This document shows, in pieces, positions 1 to 7,508 of a DNA stretch of 13,201 bases. The position numbers and the translations under genes are program-made. Position 1 is the stretch's first letter, and every line of letters starts with the position of its first letter. The stretch spans positions 1-13,201 of the forward strand of contig DKLU01000364.1 in the NCBI GenBank assembly GCA_002455915.1. The letters run 5' to 3'. This DNA comes from Chryseobacterium sp. UBA6632 (GTDB lineage Bacteria > Bacteroidota > Bacteroidia > Flavobacteriales > Weeksellaceae). The notes under the pieces are model-generated. The model searched no databases. It saw only the letters and a list, made by a program, of their open reading frames with translations, and was not told the DNA's origin.

Positions 1-853
1 GAATGGAGAACTGGTAAAAAAATATGATTTAAGCCATTTCAAAAAACAGTTTTTGGCAGGTGAAAGATGTGATGTTGCGACGTTGGATTGGTTTGCAGAA
101 CACATCGGAGTTCCAGCGATTGATCATTGGTGGCAGACAGAATCTGGTTGGCCGATGTTGGGTTTAATGACTTTTGACGAAAATTATAAAATTAAAAGAG
201 CTTCTGCCGGAAAGCCAATTTCGGGTTATGATATTAAAATTTTTGACGAAAATGGTTATGAATTAGATGCACATCAGGAAGGTTATTTAATTATTAAACT
301 TCCACTTCCACCAGGAGCTTTGCTCGGAATTTGGAATGACAATGATCGTTTTCAAAACAGTTATTTGTCGCAGTACAACGGTTATTATTTTTCAGGAGAC
401 GGCGCGATAAAAGATGAAGACGGATATATTTTTATTACGGGAAGAGTAGATGACGTGATTAATGTTGCAGGGCATCGGCTTTCGACCTCTGAAATGGAGG
501 AAATTGTTTCGTCGCATCCCGATGTTGCAGAATGTGCCGTTGTTGGAATTGATGATGAATTAAAAGGTCAAATTCCTTTTGCATCGATTGTTTTAAAGAA
601 TGGTTCAATGATTTCAGAAGAAGACGTTGAAAAAGATATTGTAAAAACCGTTCGTGAAAAAATCGGAGCTGTGGCTTGTCTTAAAAATGTGATGATTGTA
701 AAACGTTTACCCAAAACACGATCAGGAAAGATTTTAAGAAAACTAATCAGAACTTTATTAGACGGAAAAGAATTTCAGATTCCTTCGACGATTGATGATG
801 AAAAAATTATAGAAGAAATTCAACAAAAAATCTTGGAGTATAGAAATATATAA
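1..853 (+). CDS. prpE: Propionyl-CoA synthetase-like acyl-CoA ligase (PrpE/ACSS3 type), 5' end missing
   Basis: An AMP-forming short-chain acyl-CoA synthetase that would activate propionate or a similar short acid with ATP and CoA in the cytosol. The frame is open from base 2, so the gene enters from outside; the TTG at 53 is an internal Leu codon (FLAGERCDV), not a start. The visible 283 residues are roughly the C-terminal 45% of a family of about 630 residues. The markers FLAGERCDV, DHWWQTESGW, KLPLPPGA and RVDDVINVAGHR match PrpE/ACSS3 better than acetyl-CoA synthetase, which carries DTWWQTETGG. SGDGA is the adenylation-domain motif, and PKTRSGK near the C-terminus holds the catalytic lysine that is acetylated in this family. 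A second ligase, acs, follows at 1507 after one unrelated gene. The substrate is inferred from family resemblance only; the acyl pocket is not fully visible. Confidence 0.88.
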   Translation, partial: NGELVKKYDLSHFKKQFLAGERCDVATLDWFAEHIGVPAIDHWWQTESGWPMLGLMTFDENYKIKRASAGKPISGYDIKIFDENGYELDAHQEGYLIIKLPLPPGALLGIWNDNDRFQNSYLSQYNGYYFSGDGAIKDEDGYIFITGRVDDVINVAGHRLSTSEMEEIVSSHPDVAECAVVGIDDELKGQIPFASIVLKNGSMISEEDVEKDIVKTVREKIGAVACLKNVMIVKRLPKTRSGKILRKLIRTLLDGKEFQIPSTIDDEKIIEEIQQKILEYRNI

Positions 854-872
854 TCAAATTTCTCACAATATA

Positions 873-1499
873 ATGCAAGAAAAATTCAACAAAATAATTA
901 ATGAAAACATTAAACCATATCTAAAATTAAATGGATTTGTAAAAAAAGGAATGAATTTTTATAAATCTAACAATAATTTAATGTTCGTCATAAATTTTCA
1001 AAAAAGTCAGGGAAACACTTCTCATCAGACAAAATTTTACATAAATTGTGGAATACATTCAAATCTTATTAATAAAGTAATTGGAGAAAATGAAACAACT
1101 CACCCTAAAGAATATGAATGTCATTTTAGATGTAGAATCTCATCTATTATACAATCACAGACAGAATATTACTATATCACAGAGGAAACAAACATTGAGA
1201 ATTTGTCTAATATTATCACCTCAGATTTGAACTCAGCTGTACATATGTTTGATGAAATACAATCGATCAACGACTTAACAGATTTAATGATTGATAAAAA
1301 TGGTTTGGAGAATTACAGAGAATTATTTGAATTTCTATTATTAAGCAATAATAAAAAAGATTTAAAAAAATTCATCCAACAACTTTACAGTTCTTTTGGA
1401 AATGAAAAAAGATGGATAATATTTGAAAGAAATTTAAATGAAATTTTGTTAGAAAACAATATACAAAAAACAATTAATGATATATTAAATATAAAATAA
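873..1499 (+). CDS. DUF4304-like protein of unknown function
   Basis: A predicted soluble protein of 208 residues without signal peptide or membrane segment. Its N-terminal half (LKLNGFVKKGMNFYKSNNN, then VINFQKSQG and FYINCGI) has the pattern I associate with DUF4304: a short helix, a 'GF-KKG-FY' turn and beta strands. This is recalled, not searched. The C-terminal half is helical, rich in Asn, Lys, Leu and Ile. It starts 19 bases after the prpE-like stop and ends 7 bases before acs, so it is probably cotranscribed with both. There is no Shine-Dalgarno sequence at the start (TTTCTCACAATATA before ATG). Base composition is much poorer in GC than the neighbours: a hand count gives 11 G+C in 901-960 and 13 in 1381-1440, against 28 in 1921-1980 within acs. 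That suggests recent acquisition. The function is unknown; no enzyme motif is visible. Confidence 0.75.
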   Translation: MQEKFNKIINENIKPYLKLNGFVKKGMNFYKSNNNLMFVINFQKSQGNTSHQTKFYINCGIHSNLINKVIGENETTHPKEYECHFRCRISSIIQSQTEYYYITEETNIENLSNIITSDLNSAVHMFDEIQSINDLTDLMIDKNGLENYRELFEFLLLSNNKKDLKKFIQQLYSSFGNEKRWIIFERNLNEILLENNIQKTINDILNIK

Positions 1500-1506
1500 A
1501 AAGGAT

Positions 1507-3417
1507 ATGAGAAATTACCTAATAGAAGATTTGCCACATTATTTTGAGGAGTATAAAAAGTCTATCAAAAATCCTAAAAAATTCTGGGATAAGATTGCTG
1601 ATCAGAACTTTGTGTGGTATCAGAGATGGAGCAAGGTCGTAAAATATGATATGAATGAAGCCAAAATCACTTGGTTTAAAAATGCAAAATTAAATATCAC
1701 TAAAAACTGTCTGGACAGACATTTAGCCGTAAGAGGAGAAAAGACAGCCATCATTTGGGAACCGAATGATCCGAAAGAAGAAGCACAGCATATTTCTTAT
1801 AACGAATTATATACAAGAGTTAATAAAACAGCCAATGTTTTGAAAGACATGGGCATCGAAAAAGGCGACAGAGTTTGCATTTATCTTCCGATGATTCCCG
1901 AATTGGCGATTACCATGTTGGCTTGTGCGAAATTAGGGGCGGTTCACTCTGTTATTTTTGCAGGATTTTCTGCTTCTGCCGTTTCTTCAAGAGTAAATGA
2001 CTGCGGGGCAAAAATGGTGATTACATCCGATGGAAGTTACCGTGGAAGCAAAGTTTTAGACTTAAAAAGTATCGTCGATGAAGCGCTTGAAAAAACACCT
2101 TCTGTTGAAAAAGTTTTGGTGGTAAAAAGAACCAAAAACGAGGTAAAAATGAAGGAAGGCAGAGATCATTGGATGGCCGATTTGTATGAAAAAGCATCTT
2201 CCGATTTCGTGACTATTATTATGGATGCAGAAGATCCTTTGTTCATTTTGTACACTTCCGGTTCTACTGGAAAGCCAAAAGGAATGCTTCACACTTCGGC
2301 GGGCTACATGGTTTACACCGCTTATACCTTCAAAAATGTATTCAATTATAAAGAGAACGACATTTATTGGTGTACTGCCGATATTGGCTGGATTACAGGG
2401 CATTCGTATATTTTGTACGGACCACTTTTAAATGGCGCAACAACCGTAATTTTTGAAGGCGTTCCAACTTATCCTGAACCGGATAGATTCTGGGAAGTTA
2501 TTGAAAAGCATAAAGTTACCCAATTCTACACCGCTCCGACTGCAATTCGTTCTTTAGCTAAAGAAAGCACAGAATGGGTTGATAAACATGATTTAAGTTC
2601 ATTAAAGGTGATCGGTTCAGTAGGTGAACCTATTAATGATGAAGCTTGGCATTGGTTCAACGATCATGTTGGAAAGAAAAAATGCCCGATTGTTGATACT
2701 TGGTGGCAAACTGAAACGGGAGGAATTATGATTTCACCACTTCCATTTGTTACGCCTACCAAACCAACATACGCTACCCTTCCTTTGCCGGGAATTCAAC
2801 CTGTATTGATGGATGATAAGCGTAACGAAATTTCCGGAAATCAGGTAACAGGAAATCTTTGCATCCGTTTTCCGTGGCCGGGAATTGCAAGAACAATTTG
2901 GGGTGATCATCAACGATATAAGGAGACTTATTTTTCAGCTTTTCCAGGGAAATATTTCACGGGCGATGGGGCTTTGAGAGATGAAGTGGGCTATTACAGA
3001 ATTACAGGTCGTGTGGATGATGTCGTTATTGTTTCAGGACATAATTTAGGAACCGCTCCTATTGAAGACAGCATCAACGAACACCCTGCTGTAGCCGAAT
3101 CTGCTATTGTAGGCTTCCCTCACGACATTAAAGGAAGCGCTTTGTACGGATTTGTTATTTTAAAAGATTCAGGAGCCGACAGAAAGCAGGAAAATCTGGT
3201 AAAAGAGATCAATCAGCTGATTTCAGACCAAATTGGACCAATTGCAAAACTGGACAAAATTCAATTTGTTTCCGGACTTCCGAAAACACGTTCAGGAAAA
3301 ATCATGCGTAGAATTTTAAGAAAAATTGCGGAAGGTGATTTTAATAATTTCGGAGACATTACAACATTGTTGAATCCGGAAATTGTTGAAGAAATTAAAA
3401 ACGAACGAATTAAGTAA
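1507..3417 (+). CDS. acs: Acetyl-CoA synthetase (acetate--CoA ligase, AMP-forming)
   Basis: Converts acetate, ATP and CoA to acetyl-CoA, AMP and pyrophosphate in the cytosol, feeding the TCA cycle and lipid synthesis. At 636 residues it is full length (family about 650). An N-terminal ACS cap (about 1-70) precedes the large adenylation domain. Visible motifs are the P-loop YTSGSTGKPKG at 249-259, DTWWQTETGG at 397-406 (its Trp residues shape the acetate pocket), FTGDGA at 484-489, the hinge GRVDDV at 501-506, and LPKTRSGK at 591-598. K598 corresponds to the lysine regulated by reversible acetylation in Salmonella Acs. The ATG at 1507 is preceded by AAAAAGGAT, a purine-rich stretch that could act as a weak ribosome site, unusual here. 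It is last in the prpE-like/DUF4304/acs run and is followed by a strong terminator. Control by acetylation is inferred from the family; no regulator is visible. Confidence 0.96.
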   Translation: MRNYLIEDLPHYFEEYKKSIKNPKKFWDKIADQNFVWYQRWSKVVKYDMNEAKITWFKNAKLNITKNCLDRHLAVRGEKTAIIWEPNDPKEEAQHISYNELYTRVNKTANVLKDMGIEKGDRVCIYLPMIPELAITMLACAKLGAVHSVIFAGFSASAVSSRVNDCGAKMVITSDGSYRGSKVLDLKSIVDEALEKTPSVEKVLVVKRTKNEVKMKEGRDHWMADLYEKASSDFVTIIMDAEDPLFILYTSGSTGKPKGMLHTSAGYMVYTAYTFKNVFNYKENDIYWCTADIGWITGHSYILYGPLLNGATTVIFEGVPTYPEPDRFWEVIEKHKVTQFYTAPTAIRSLAKESTEWVDKHDLSSLKVIGSVGEPINDEAWHWFNDHVGKKKCPIVDTWWQTETGGIMISPLPFVTPTKPTYATLPLPGIQPVLMDDKRNEISGNQVTGNLCIRFPWPGIARTIWGDHQRYKETYFSAFPGKYFTGDGALRDEVGYYRITGRVDDVVIVSGHNLGTAPIEDSINEHPAVAESAIVGFPHDIKGSALYGFVILKDSGADRKQENLVKEINQLISDQIGPIAKLDKIQFVSGLPKTRSGKIMRRILRKIAEGDFNNFGDITTLLNPEIVEEIKNERIK

Positions 3418-3444
3418 GCTATATGATCTGAGAAATCAGGCAAG

Positions 3445-3471
3445 CGAACCTCTTTGAGGTTCGTTTTTTTT
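3445..3471 (+). terminator. Intrinsic terminator after acs
   Basis: A perfect 8-base-pair stem CGAACCTC / GAGGTTCG with a TTT loop (3445-3463) is followed directly by eight T residues (3464-3471). It lies 28 bases after the acs stop and closes the prpE-like/DUF4304/acs transcript. Confidence 0.93.
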
Positions 3472-3594
3472 ATTTTTAATAATTGAATAATTAAACAATT
3501 GTTCAATAGACATTTCCATTAATTTAAACATTATGTTATAGATAAAATAATTAATATCAAATTTAACTAAATAATTATCAATTTATTTCAAATT

Positions 3595-3610
3595 ATTTTA
3601 TTATCTTTAA
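3595..3610 (+). promoter_or_regulatory. Promoter-like -7 box before the 3636 gene
   Basis: ATTTTATTATCTTTAA contains TATCTTTA (3602-3609), close to the Bacteroidota -7 consensus TAnnTTTG. It lies 25 bases before the ATG at 3636. No clear TTG is present at the expected -33 position. The same 16 bases occur at 13117-13132 before another gene, which supports function. Confidence 0.6.
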
Positions 3611-3635
3611 ACTACAATTTTAAAACATATTGCTT

Positions 3636-4001
3636 ATGTCAAATATATTAGCTGGATTATTTGAACATCACAGCGATTATAAAAAACTTGAAGCCGATTT
3701 GGAAAAGGTGGGCTTCGAAAGTTCAGATTACATCGTATATCTTGATGAGAGTCATATCAACGCTCAATATCTTGCGAGTGTCTCGGTAAAAAATAATGAA
3801 CAGATCGATGGAGCAAAAAATATTTTTTCACAAAATGCCGTTGTTAAAACCTTTTTATTTGAAAATATGAGCTTAGAACAGGCTCATTATCAAAAACTGA
3901 AAAGCTATATCGACGCACGATCAAAAGCAGAAATACACAACAGTCCATATGTAAGAATCAAAGCTTCCAGCAATGGAATGGATTCTGAAGTCAAATTTTA
4001 A
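3636..4001 (+). CDS. Small cytosolic protein of unknown function, possibly stress-protein-like
   Basis: A protein of 121 residues that I do not recognise with confidence. I take the ATG at 3636 (MSNILAGLFE) over a TTG two codons upstream, because 3636 lies 25 bases after a good promoter-like box. It has no signal peptide or membrane segment. The layout is an N-terminal helix with paired acidic and basic residues (HHSDYKKLEADLEKVGF), a strand (DYIVYLDE), another helix and strand (ASVSVKNNEQIDGAKNIF, VVKTFLFEN) and a long helix at about 78-98. This alternating alpha/beta pattern resembles small YflT-type 'general stress protein' domains that bind nothing obvious; that likeness is weak. It has its own promoter-like element and its own terminator (4028-4056), so it is probably transcribed alone between acs and spoT. 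No catalytic residues can be named. Confidence 0.72.
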   Translation: MSNILAGLFEHHSDYKKLEADLEKVGFESSDYIVYLDESHINAQYLASVSVKNNEQIDGAKNIFSQNAVVKTFLFENMSLEQAHYQKLKSYIDARSKAEIHNSPYVRIKASSNGMDSEVKF

Positions 4002-4027
4002 TATTATATAAAAAAGCTGATAACCGG

Positions 4028-4056
4028 AAATCCGTAGAGCGTTCTACGGATTTTTT
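4028..4056 (+). terminator. Intrinsic terminator between the 3636 gene and spoT
   Basis: An 11-base-pair perfect stem AAATCCGTAGA / TCTACGGATTT with a GCGT loop (4028-4053) ends in a run of six T (4051-4056). It stops transcription of the small gene just before the spoT promoter. Confidence 0.94.
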
Positions 4057-4060
4057 GTGT

Positions 4061-4090
4061 TTGAAAACCGGAAAAAATTTCGTATTTTCG
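4061..4090 (+). promoter_or_regulatory. spoT/rsh promoter (Bacteroidota type)
   Basis: TTG at 4061-4063, a 19-base spacer, then TATTTTCG at 4083-4090, one mismatch from TAnnTTTG. It begins 4 bases after the preceding terminator's T run and lies 23 bases before the ATG at 4114. It lies inside what would be coding sequence if the upstream GTG at 4057 were the start, which argues against that start. Confidence 0.75.
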
Positions 4091-4113
4091 TTAAATATAG
4101 GCTTTCTACACAA

Positions 4114-6324
4114 ATGAGTTACGACTTAGAACAAGAAAATAAGGAGATCCTTGCTAGATATAAGGATCTGATTTCGAACACCTACAGAACTTTGGATGAG
4201 GAAAATAATAAACTTATCCGAAAGGCATTCGATATAGCGCTGGATGCCCACAAAGACCAGAGAAGAAAAACGGGCGAACCCTACATCTACCATCCTATTG
4301 CCGTTGCAAAAATTGTAGCGACAGAAATTGGGCTGGGTGCAACTTCTATTGCCTGTGCGCTTTTGCATGACGTAATTGAAGATTCTGATTATACTTATGA
4401 AGACTTAAAAAAGATCTTCGGGGAAAAAATCGCCAATATTGTTAATGGTTTGACGAAGATTTCCATCATGAATCATCAGAATATTTCGGTGCAGTCTGAA
4501 AATTACAGAAAACTGTTGCTTACTCTTTCTGAAGATTTTAGAGTCATTTTAATTAAAATCGCCGACCGTCTTCACAATATGCGTACGTTGGAAAGTATGG
4601 CTCCGGATAAGCAGAAGAAAATTGCTTCTGAAACGGTTTATATTTACGCTCCACTTGCGCACCGTTTAGGTTTATATAATATTAAATCTGAACTTGAAGA
4701 TCTATCTTTAAAGTATAATAATCCTGAAATTTATACGGAAATTACCGAAAAACTAGAGCTCGAAAAGGAAAGCAGAGAACGATATATTGAAGAGTTCAAA
4801 AATGAAGTTTCGGAGAGAATCAAAGAAGAAGGATTAAATTTCACGATAAAAGGTCGCGCAAAAGCCATTTCTTCCATCTACCGAAAAATGCTAAAACAAG
4901 GCGTTTCTTTCGAGGAAGTATTTGATAACTATGCGATTAGAATCATTTATAAGTCTGATGCCAAGAATGAAAAATTCCTTGCTTGGAAGATTTATTCTAT
5001 TGTAACGGATGTTTATCACAGTAATCCATCAAGAATGCGCGATTGGATTACGCAACCGCGTTCTACAGGTTACGAAAGTTTACATTTAACAGTCCTTGGA
5101 CCAGATAGAAAATGGATTGAAGTGCAAATTCGTTCTGAAAGAATGGACGAAATTGCCGAAAAAGGTGTTGCTGCTCATTATAAATATAAAGAAGGTTACA
5201 AACAAAGTTCTGACGACCGAAATTTCGAAAGATGGGTTACGGAAATTCGCGAGGTTTTGGAACAGCAACAAAATCTTTCCACTTCTGAACTTTTGGATAA
5301 TATTAAGTTAAATCTTTATTCAAAAGAAGTTTTTGTATTTACGCCTAAAGGAGAGATTAAAATTTTACCAACAAATGCGACGGCGCTAGATTTTGCTTTT
5401 TCCGTTCACTCCGATTTGGGAATGAAATGTTTGGGAGCAAAAATCAATGGAAAATTGGTCCCAATTTCCTATGTTCTTCAAAATGGAGATCAAATTGATA
5501 TTTTATCTTCACAAAATCAGAAACCAAAATCGGATTGGCTGGAATTCGTTGTTACTTCAAAGGCTAAATCAAAGATTAAGAGTTATTTAAACTCGCAAAA
5601 AAATCAGATTGTTGAAGAAGGAAAAGAAATTCTGCAGAGAAAACTTCGTCATGCTAAAATTGCATTTAGCGAAGATGAAGTTAATAAACTTCAAAAATTC
5701 TTTAATTTAAAAACTTCGCAGGAATTATTTTTAAAATTCCAAACTAACGAACTCGATGCGAGTAGTTTAAGAAAATATATTGAAAGTAAAAATGTATTTA
5801 ACAATTTGCTTTCAAGATTCCGAAAATCTCCTTCAAAAAATAGTACGGGAGTTTTTGATGAACCAAAGCATCAGAATTTAGACATGATCATCTTCGGGAA
5901 AGATGAGGAAAAACTGAATTATACTTTTGCTAAATGCTGTAACGTGATTCCGGGGGATAAAATTTTCGGTTTTATTACGATTTCAGAAGGAATTAAAGTA
6001 CATAGCGACAATTGTCCGAATGCCATTAACTTGAGAGCTCAATATGATTATCGAGTAATTCCTGCGAAATGGGTAAATGCTGAAAGCTTCAAAAACCGTG
6101 TGAAAATCGAGATTGAAGGGCTTGATAGGATGGGAATGATCAATGATATCACTACAGTTATCAGTGGTGCTATGGGAATGGATATGAAGAGTATGTCGAT
6201 TGAATCTAACAATGGAGTTTTTACAGGAAATATCAATTTAGAGGTAAAAAATAAAAGCCAACTCGAGCAAACGTTTAAAAAATTAAAGGAAATCAACGGA
6301 GTTTCCAGAGTTCGACGTGTATAA
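4114..6324 (+). CDS. spoT: Bifunctional (p)ppGpp synthetase/hydrolase (RelA/SpoT homolog)
   Basis: A long RSH enzyme of 736 residues that makes and degrades the alarmone (p)ppGpp, controlling the stringent response in the cytosol. I chose the ATG at 4114 (MSYDLEQE), since the in-frame GTG at 4057 overlaps the promoter. The hydrolase HD domain (about 35-160) keeps H60, H85-D86 in LLHDVIED and D151 in IADRLHN, so it should be active. The synthetase domain (about 240-365) has GRAKAISSIYRKM at 247-259, RMRDW at 307-311 and TGYESLHLTV. RMRD stands in place of the RxKD motif of well-studied bifunctional enzymes, which I believe is usual in Bacteroidota. A TGS domain follows (about 406-466), then a helical part, a Cys-rich region with C608-C609 and H630/C634, and an ACT domain (about 660-736). 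nhaA begins 8 bases after the stop, so the two are probably cotranscribed. A second, synthetase-only homolog elsewhere in the genome cannot be excluded. Confidence 0.95.
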   Translation: MSYDLEQENKEILARYKDLISNTYRTLDEENNKLIRKAFDIALDAHKDQRRKTGEPYIYHPIAVAKIVATEIGLGATSIACALLHDVIEDSDYTYEDLKKIFGEKIANIVNGLTKISIMNHQNISVQSENYRKLLLTLSEDFRVILIKIADRLHNMRTLESMAPDKQKKIASETVYIYAPLAHRLGLYNIKSELEDLSLKYNNPEIYTEITEKLELEKESRERYIEEFKNEVSERIKEEGLNFTIKGRAKAISSIYRKMLKQGVSFEEVFDNYAIRIIYKSDAKNEKFLAWKIYSIVTDVYHSNPSRMRDWITQPRSTGYESLHLTVLGPDRKWIEVQIRSERMDEIAEKGVAAHYKYKEGYKQSSDDRNFERWVTEIREVLEQQQNLSTSELLDNIKLNLYSKEVFVFTPKGEIKILPTNATALDFAFSVHSDLGMKCLGAKINGKLVPISYVLQNGDQIDILSSQNQKPKSDWLEFVVTSKAKSKIKSYLNSQKNQIVEEGKEILQRKLRHAKIAFSEDEVNKLQKFFNLKTSQELFLKFQTNELDASSLRKYIESKNVFNNLLSRFRKSPSKNSTGVFDEPKHQNLDMIIFGKDEEKLNYTFAKCCNVIPGDKIFGFITISEGIKVHSDNCPNAINLRAQYDYRVIPAKWVNAESFKNRVKIEIEGLDRMGMINDITTVISGAMGMDMKSMSIESNNGVFTGNINLEVKNKSQLEQTFKKLKEINGVSRVRRV

Positions 6325-6332
6325 AATATCTA

Positions 6333-7508
6333 ATGAATTTATCGATTTACTTTAAAAAATTTTTCAGCAACAGTCAGTCATCAGGAATTATTCTAATTTT
6401 TTGTGTATTGATTTCGCTTTTGATTGCGAATTCGGCTGCTGCTGATGGTTTTCAAAATATTTTAGATAAAGAAATTGGAACTCACTTTTTTCATCTTAAT
6501 TATTCCGTAAGCACTTGGATTAATGATGGTTTAATGGCTATTTTCTTTATTTTGGTTGGTCTTGAGATCAAACGAGAAATGGTAGAAGGCGAACTTTCAT
6601 CATTCAAAAATGCTTCATTGCCTATTTTTGCTGCCGTTGGCGGAATGCTCGTTCCTGCTGTTATTTTTACTGTTTTCAATTCAGGAACAGAATATAGCAA
6701 TGGCTGGGGAATTCCGATGGCTACAGATATTGCTTTTTCATTAGCTATTATTTCAATGTTGGGAAGTAAAATCCCGAATTCTATTAAAATTTTTCTTGCT
6801 GCATTGGCTATCGTAGATGATCTGGGAGCTATTTTGGTGATTGCTATTTTTTATACAGATCAAATTCATTGGATGTATCTTCTTCTTTCTTTGGGAGTTA
6901 CAGTTCTTTTATTTTTATTGAATTTCTTAAAAGTTACTAAACTTATCTTTTATATCATTCCTGGATTATTTTTATGGTATTTCCTTCATCATTCAGGAAT
7001 TCATGCAACAATTGCGGGTGTTTTATTGGCTTTTTCTATTCCTACCAATGCTTCTAATGTAAAAATTTCACCATTAGAAAAATTGGAACATCAACTACAT
7101 TTGCCTGTAAGCTTTTTCATCATGCCTGTTTTTGCTTTAGCCAATACCAATATAACTTTCAACAATTCTATGGTTGAAGGCTTAACGAGCACGCTTGGAT
7201 TGGGAATTATTTTAGGCTTGATATTAGGCAAATTAGTTGGAATAAACCTATTTTCATTTATCGCTATTAAACTAAAAATAAGCTCATTGCCACAAAATAG
7301 TTCATGGTTTCAAATGTTGGGTGTAGGATTACTGGCAGGAATTGGCTTCACAATGTCAATTTTTATTGCACTATTATCATTTAAAGATCAAATTGAAATT
7401 CAGGACGAAGCGAAATTTGCGATTTTAATCGCTTCTTTCTTAGCCGCAATTTTAGGATATATTATTTTGAATATCAGTTCTAAAAAGCAAATTGAAATTT
7501 CAGATTAA
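6333..7508 (+). CDS. nhaA: Na+/H+ antiporter NhaA
   Basis: An inner-membrane antiporter that exchanges two H+ for one Na+ (or Li+), used for sodium tolerance and pH homeostasis. At 391 residues it matches the family (E. coli NhaA, 388). It is hydrophobic throughout, with 11-12 predicted membrane helices. Key residues are kept: D132 in MATDIAF, D162-D163 in VDDLGA and K300 in GKLVGI, equivalent to E. coli D133, D163, D164 and K300. VGLEIKREMVEGEL near residue 76 and GIGFTMSIFIALLSF near the C-terminus are also family signatures. It lies 8 bases after spoT with no promoter or terminator between, so it is likely the second gene of a stress-response operon. Its stop overlaps that of the convergent lipoprotein gene (TTAA at 7505-7508), leaving no room for an intergenic terminator. 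A NhaR-type regulator is not visible. Confidence 0.96.
   Translation: MNLSIYFKKFFSNSQSSGIILIFCVLISLLIANSAAADGFQNILDKEIGTHFFHLNYSVSTWINDGLMAIFFILVGLEIKREMVEGELSSFKNASLPIFAAVGGMLVPAVIFTVFNSGTEYSNGWGIPMATDIAFSLAIISMLGSKIPNSIKIFLAALAIVDDLGAILVIAIFYTDQIHWMYLLLSLGVTVLLFLLNFLKVTKLIFYIIPGLFLWYFLHHSGIHATIAGVLLAFSIPTNASNVKISPLEKLEHQLHLPVSFFIMPVFALANTNITFNNSMVEGLTSTLGLGIILGLILGKLVGINLFSFIAIKLKISSLPQNSSWFQMLGVGLLAGIGFTMSIFIALLSFKDQIEIQDEAKFAILIASFLAAILGYIILNISSKKQIEISD

Noticed and set aside
53..55. TTG start for the first gene
   Set aside because: The frame is open back to base 2 and the residues before it (KKYDLSHFKKQFLAGER) belong to the ligase family, so the gene is cut by the window edge.
109..149. 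Loss-of-function change in the first ligase (HWWQTESGW instead of TWWQTETGG)
   Set aside because: The form fits the PrpE/ACSS3 branch, so it is a subfamily difference, not damage.
2062..2431. Open frames on both strands inside acs
   Set aside because: They lie fully within the well-supported acs gene and show no family motif; they are shadows of its codon pattern.
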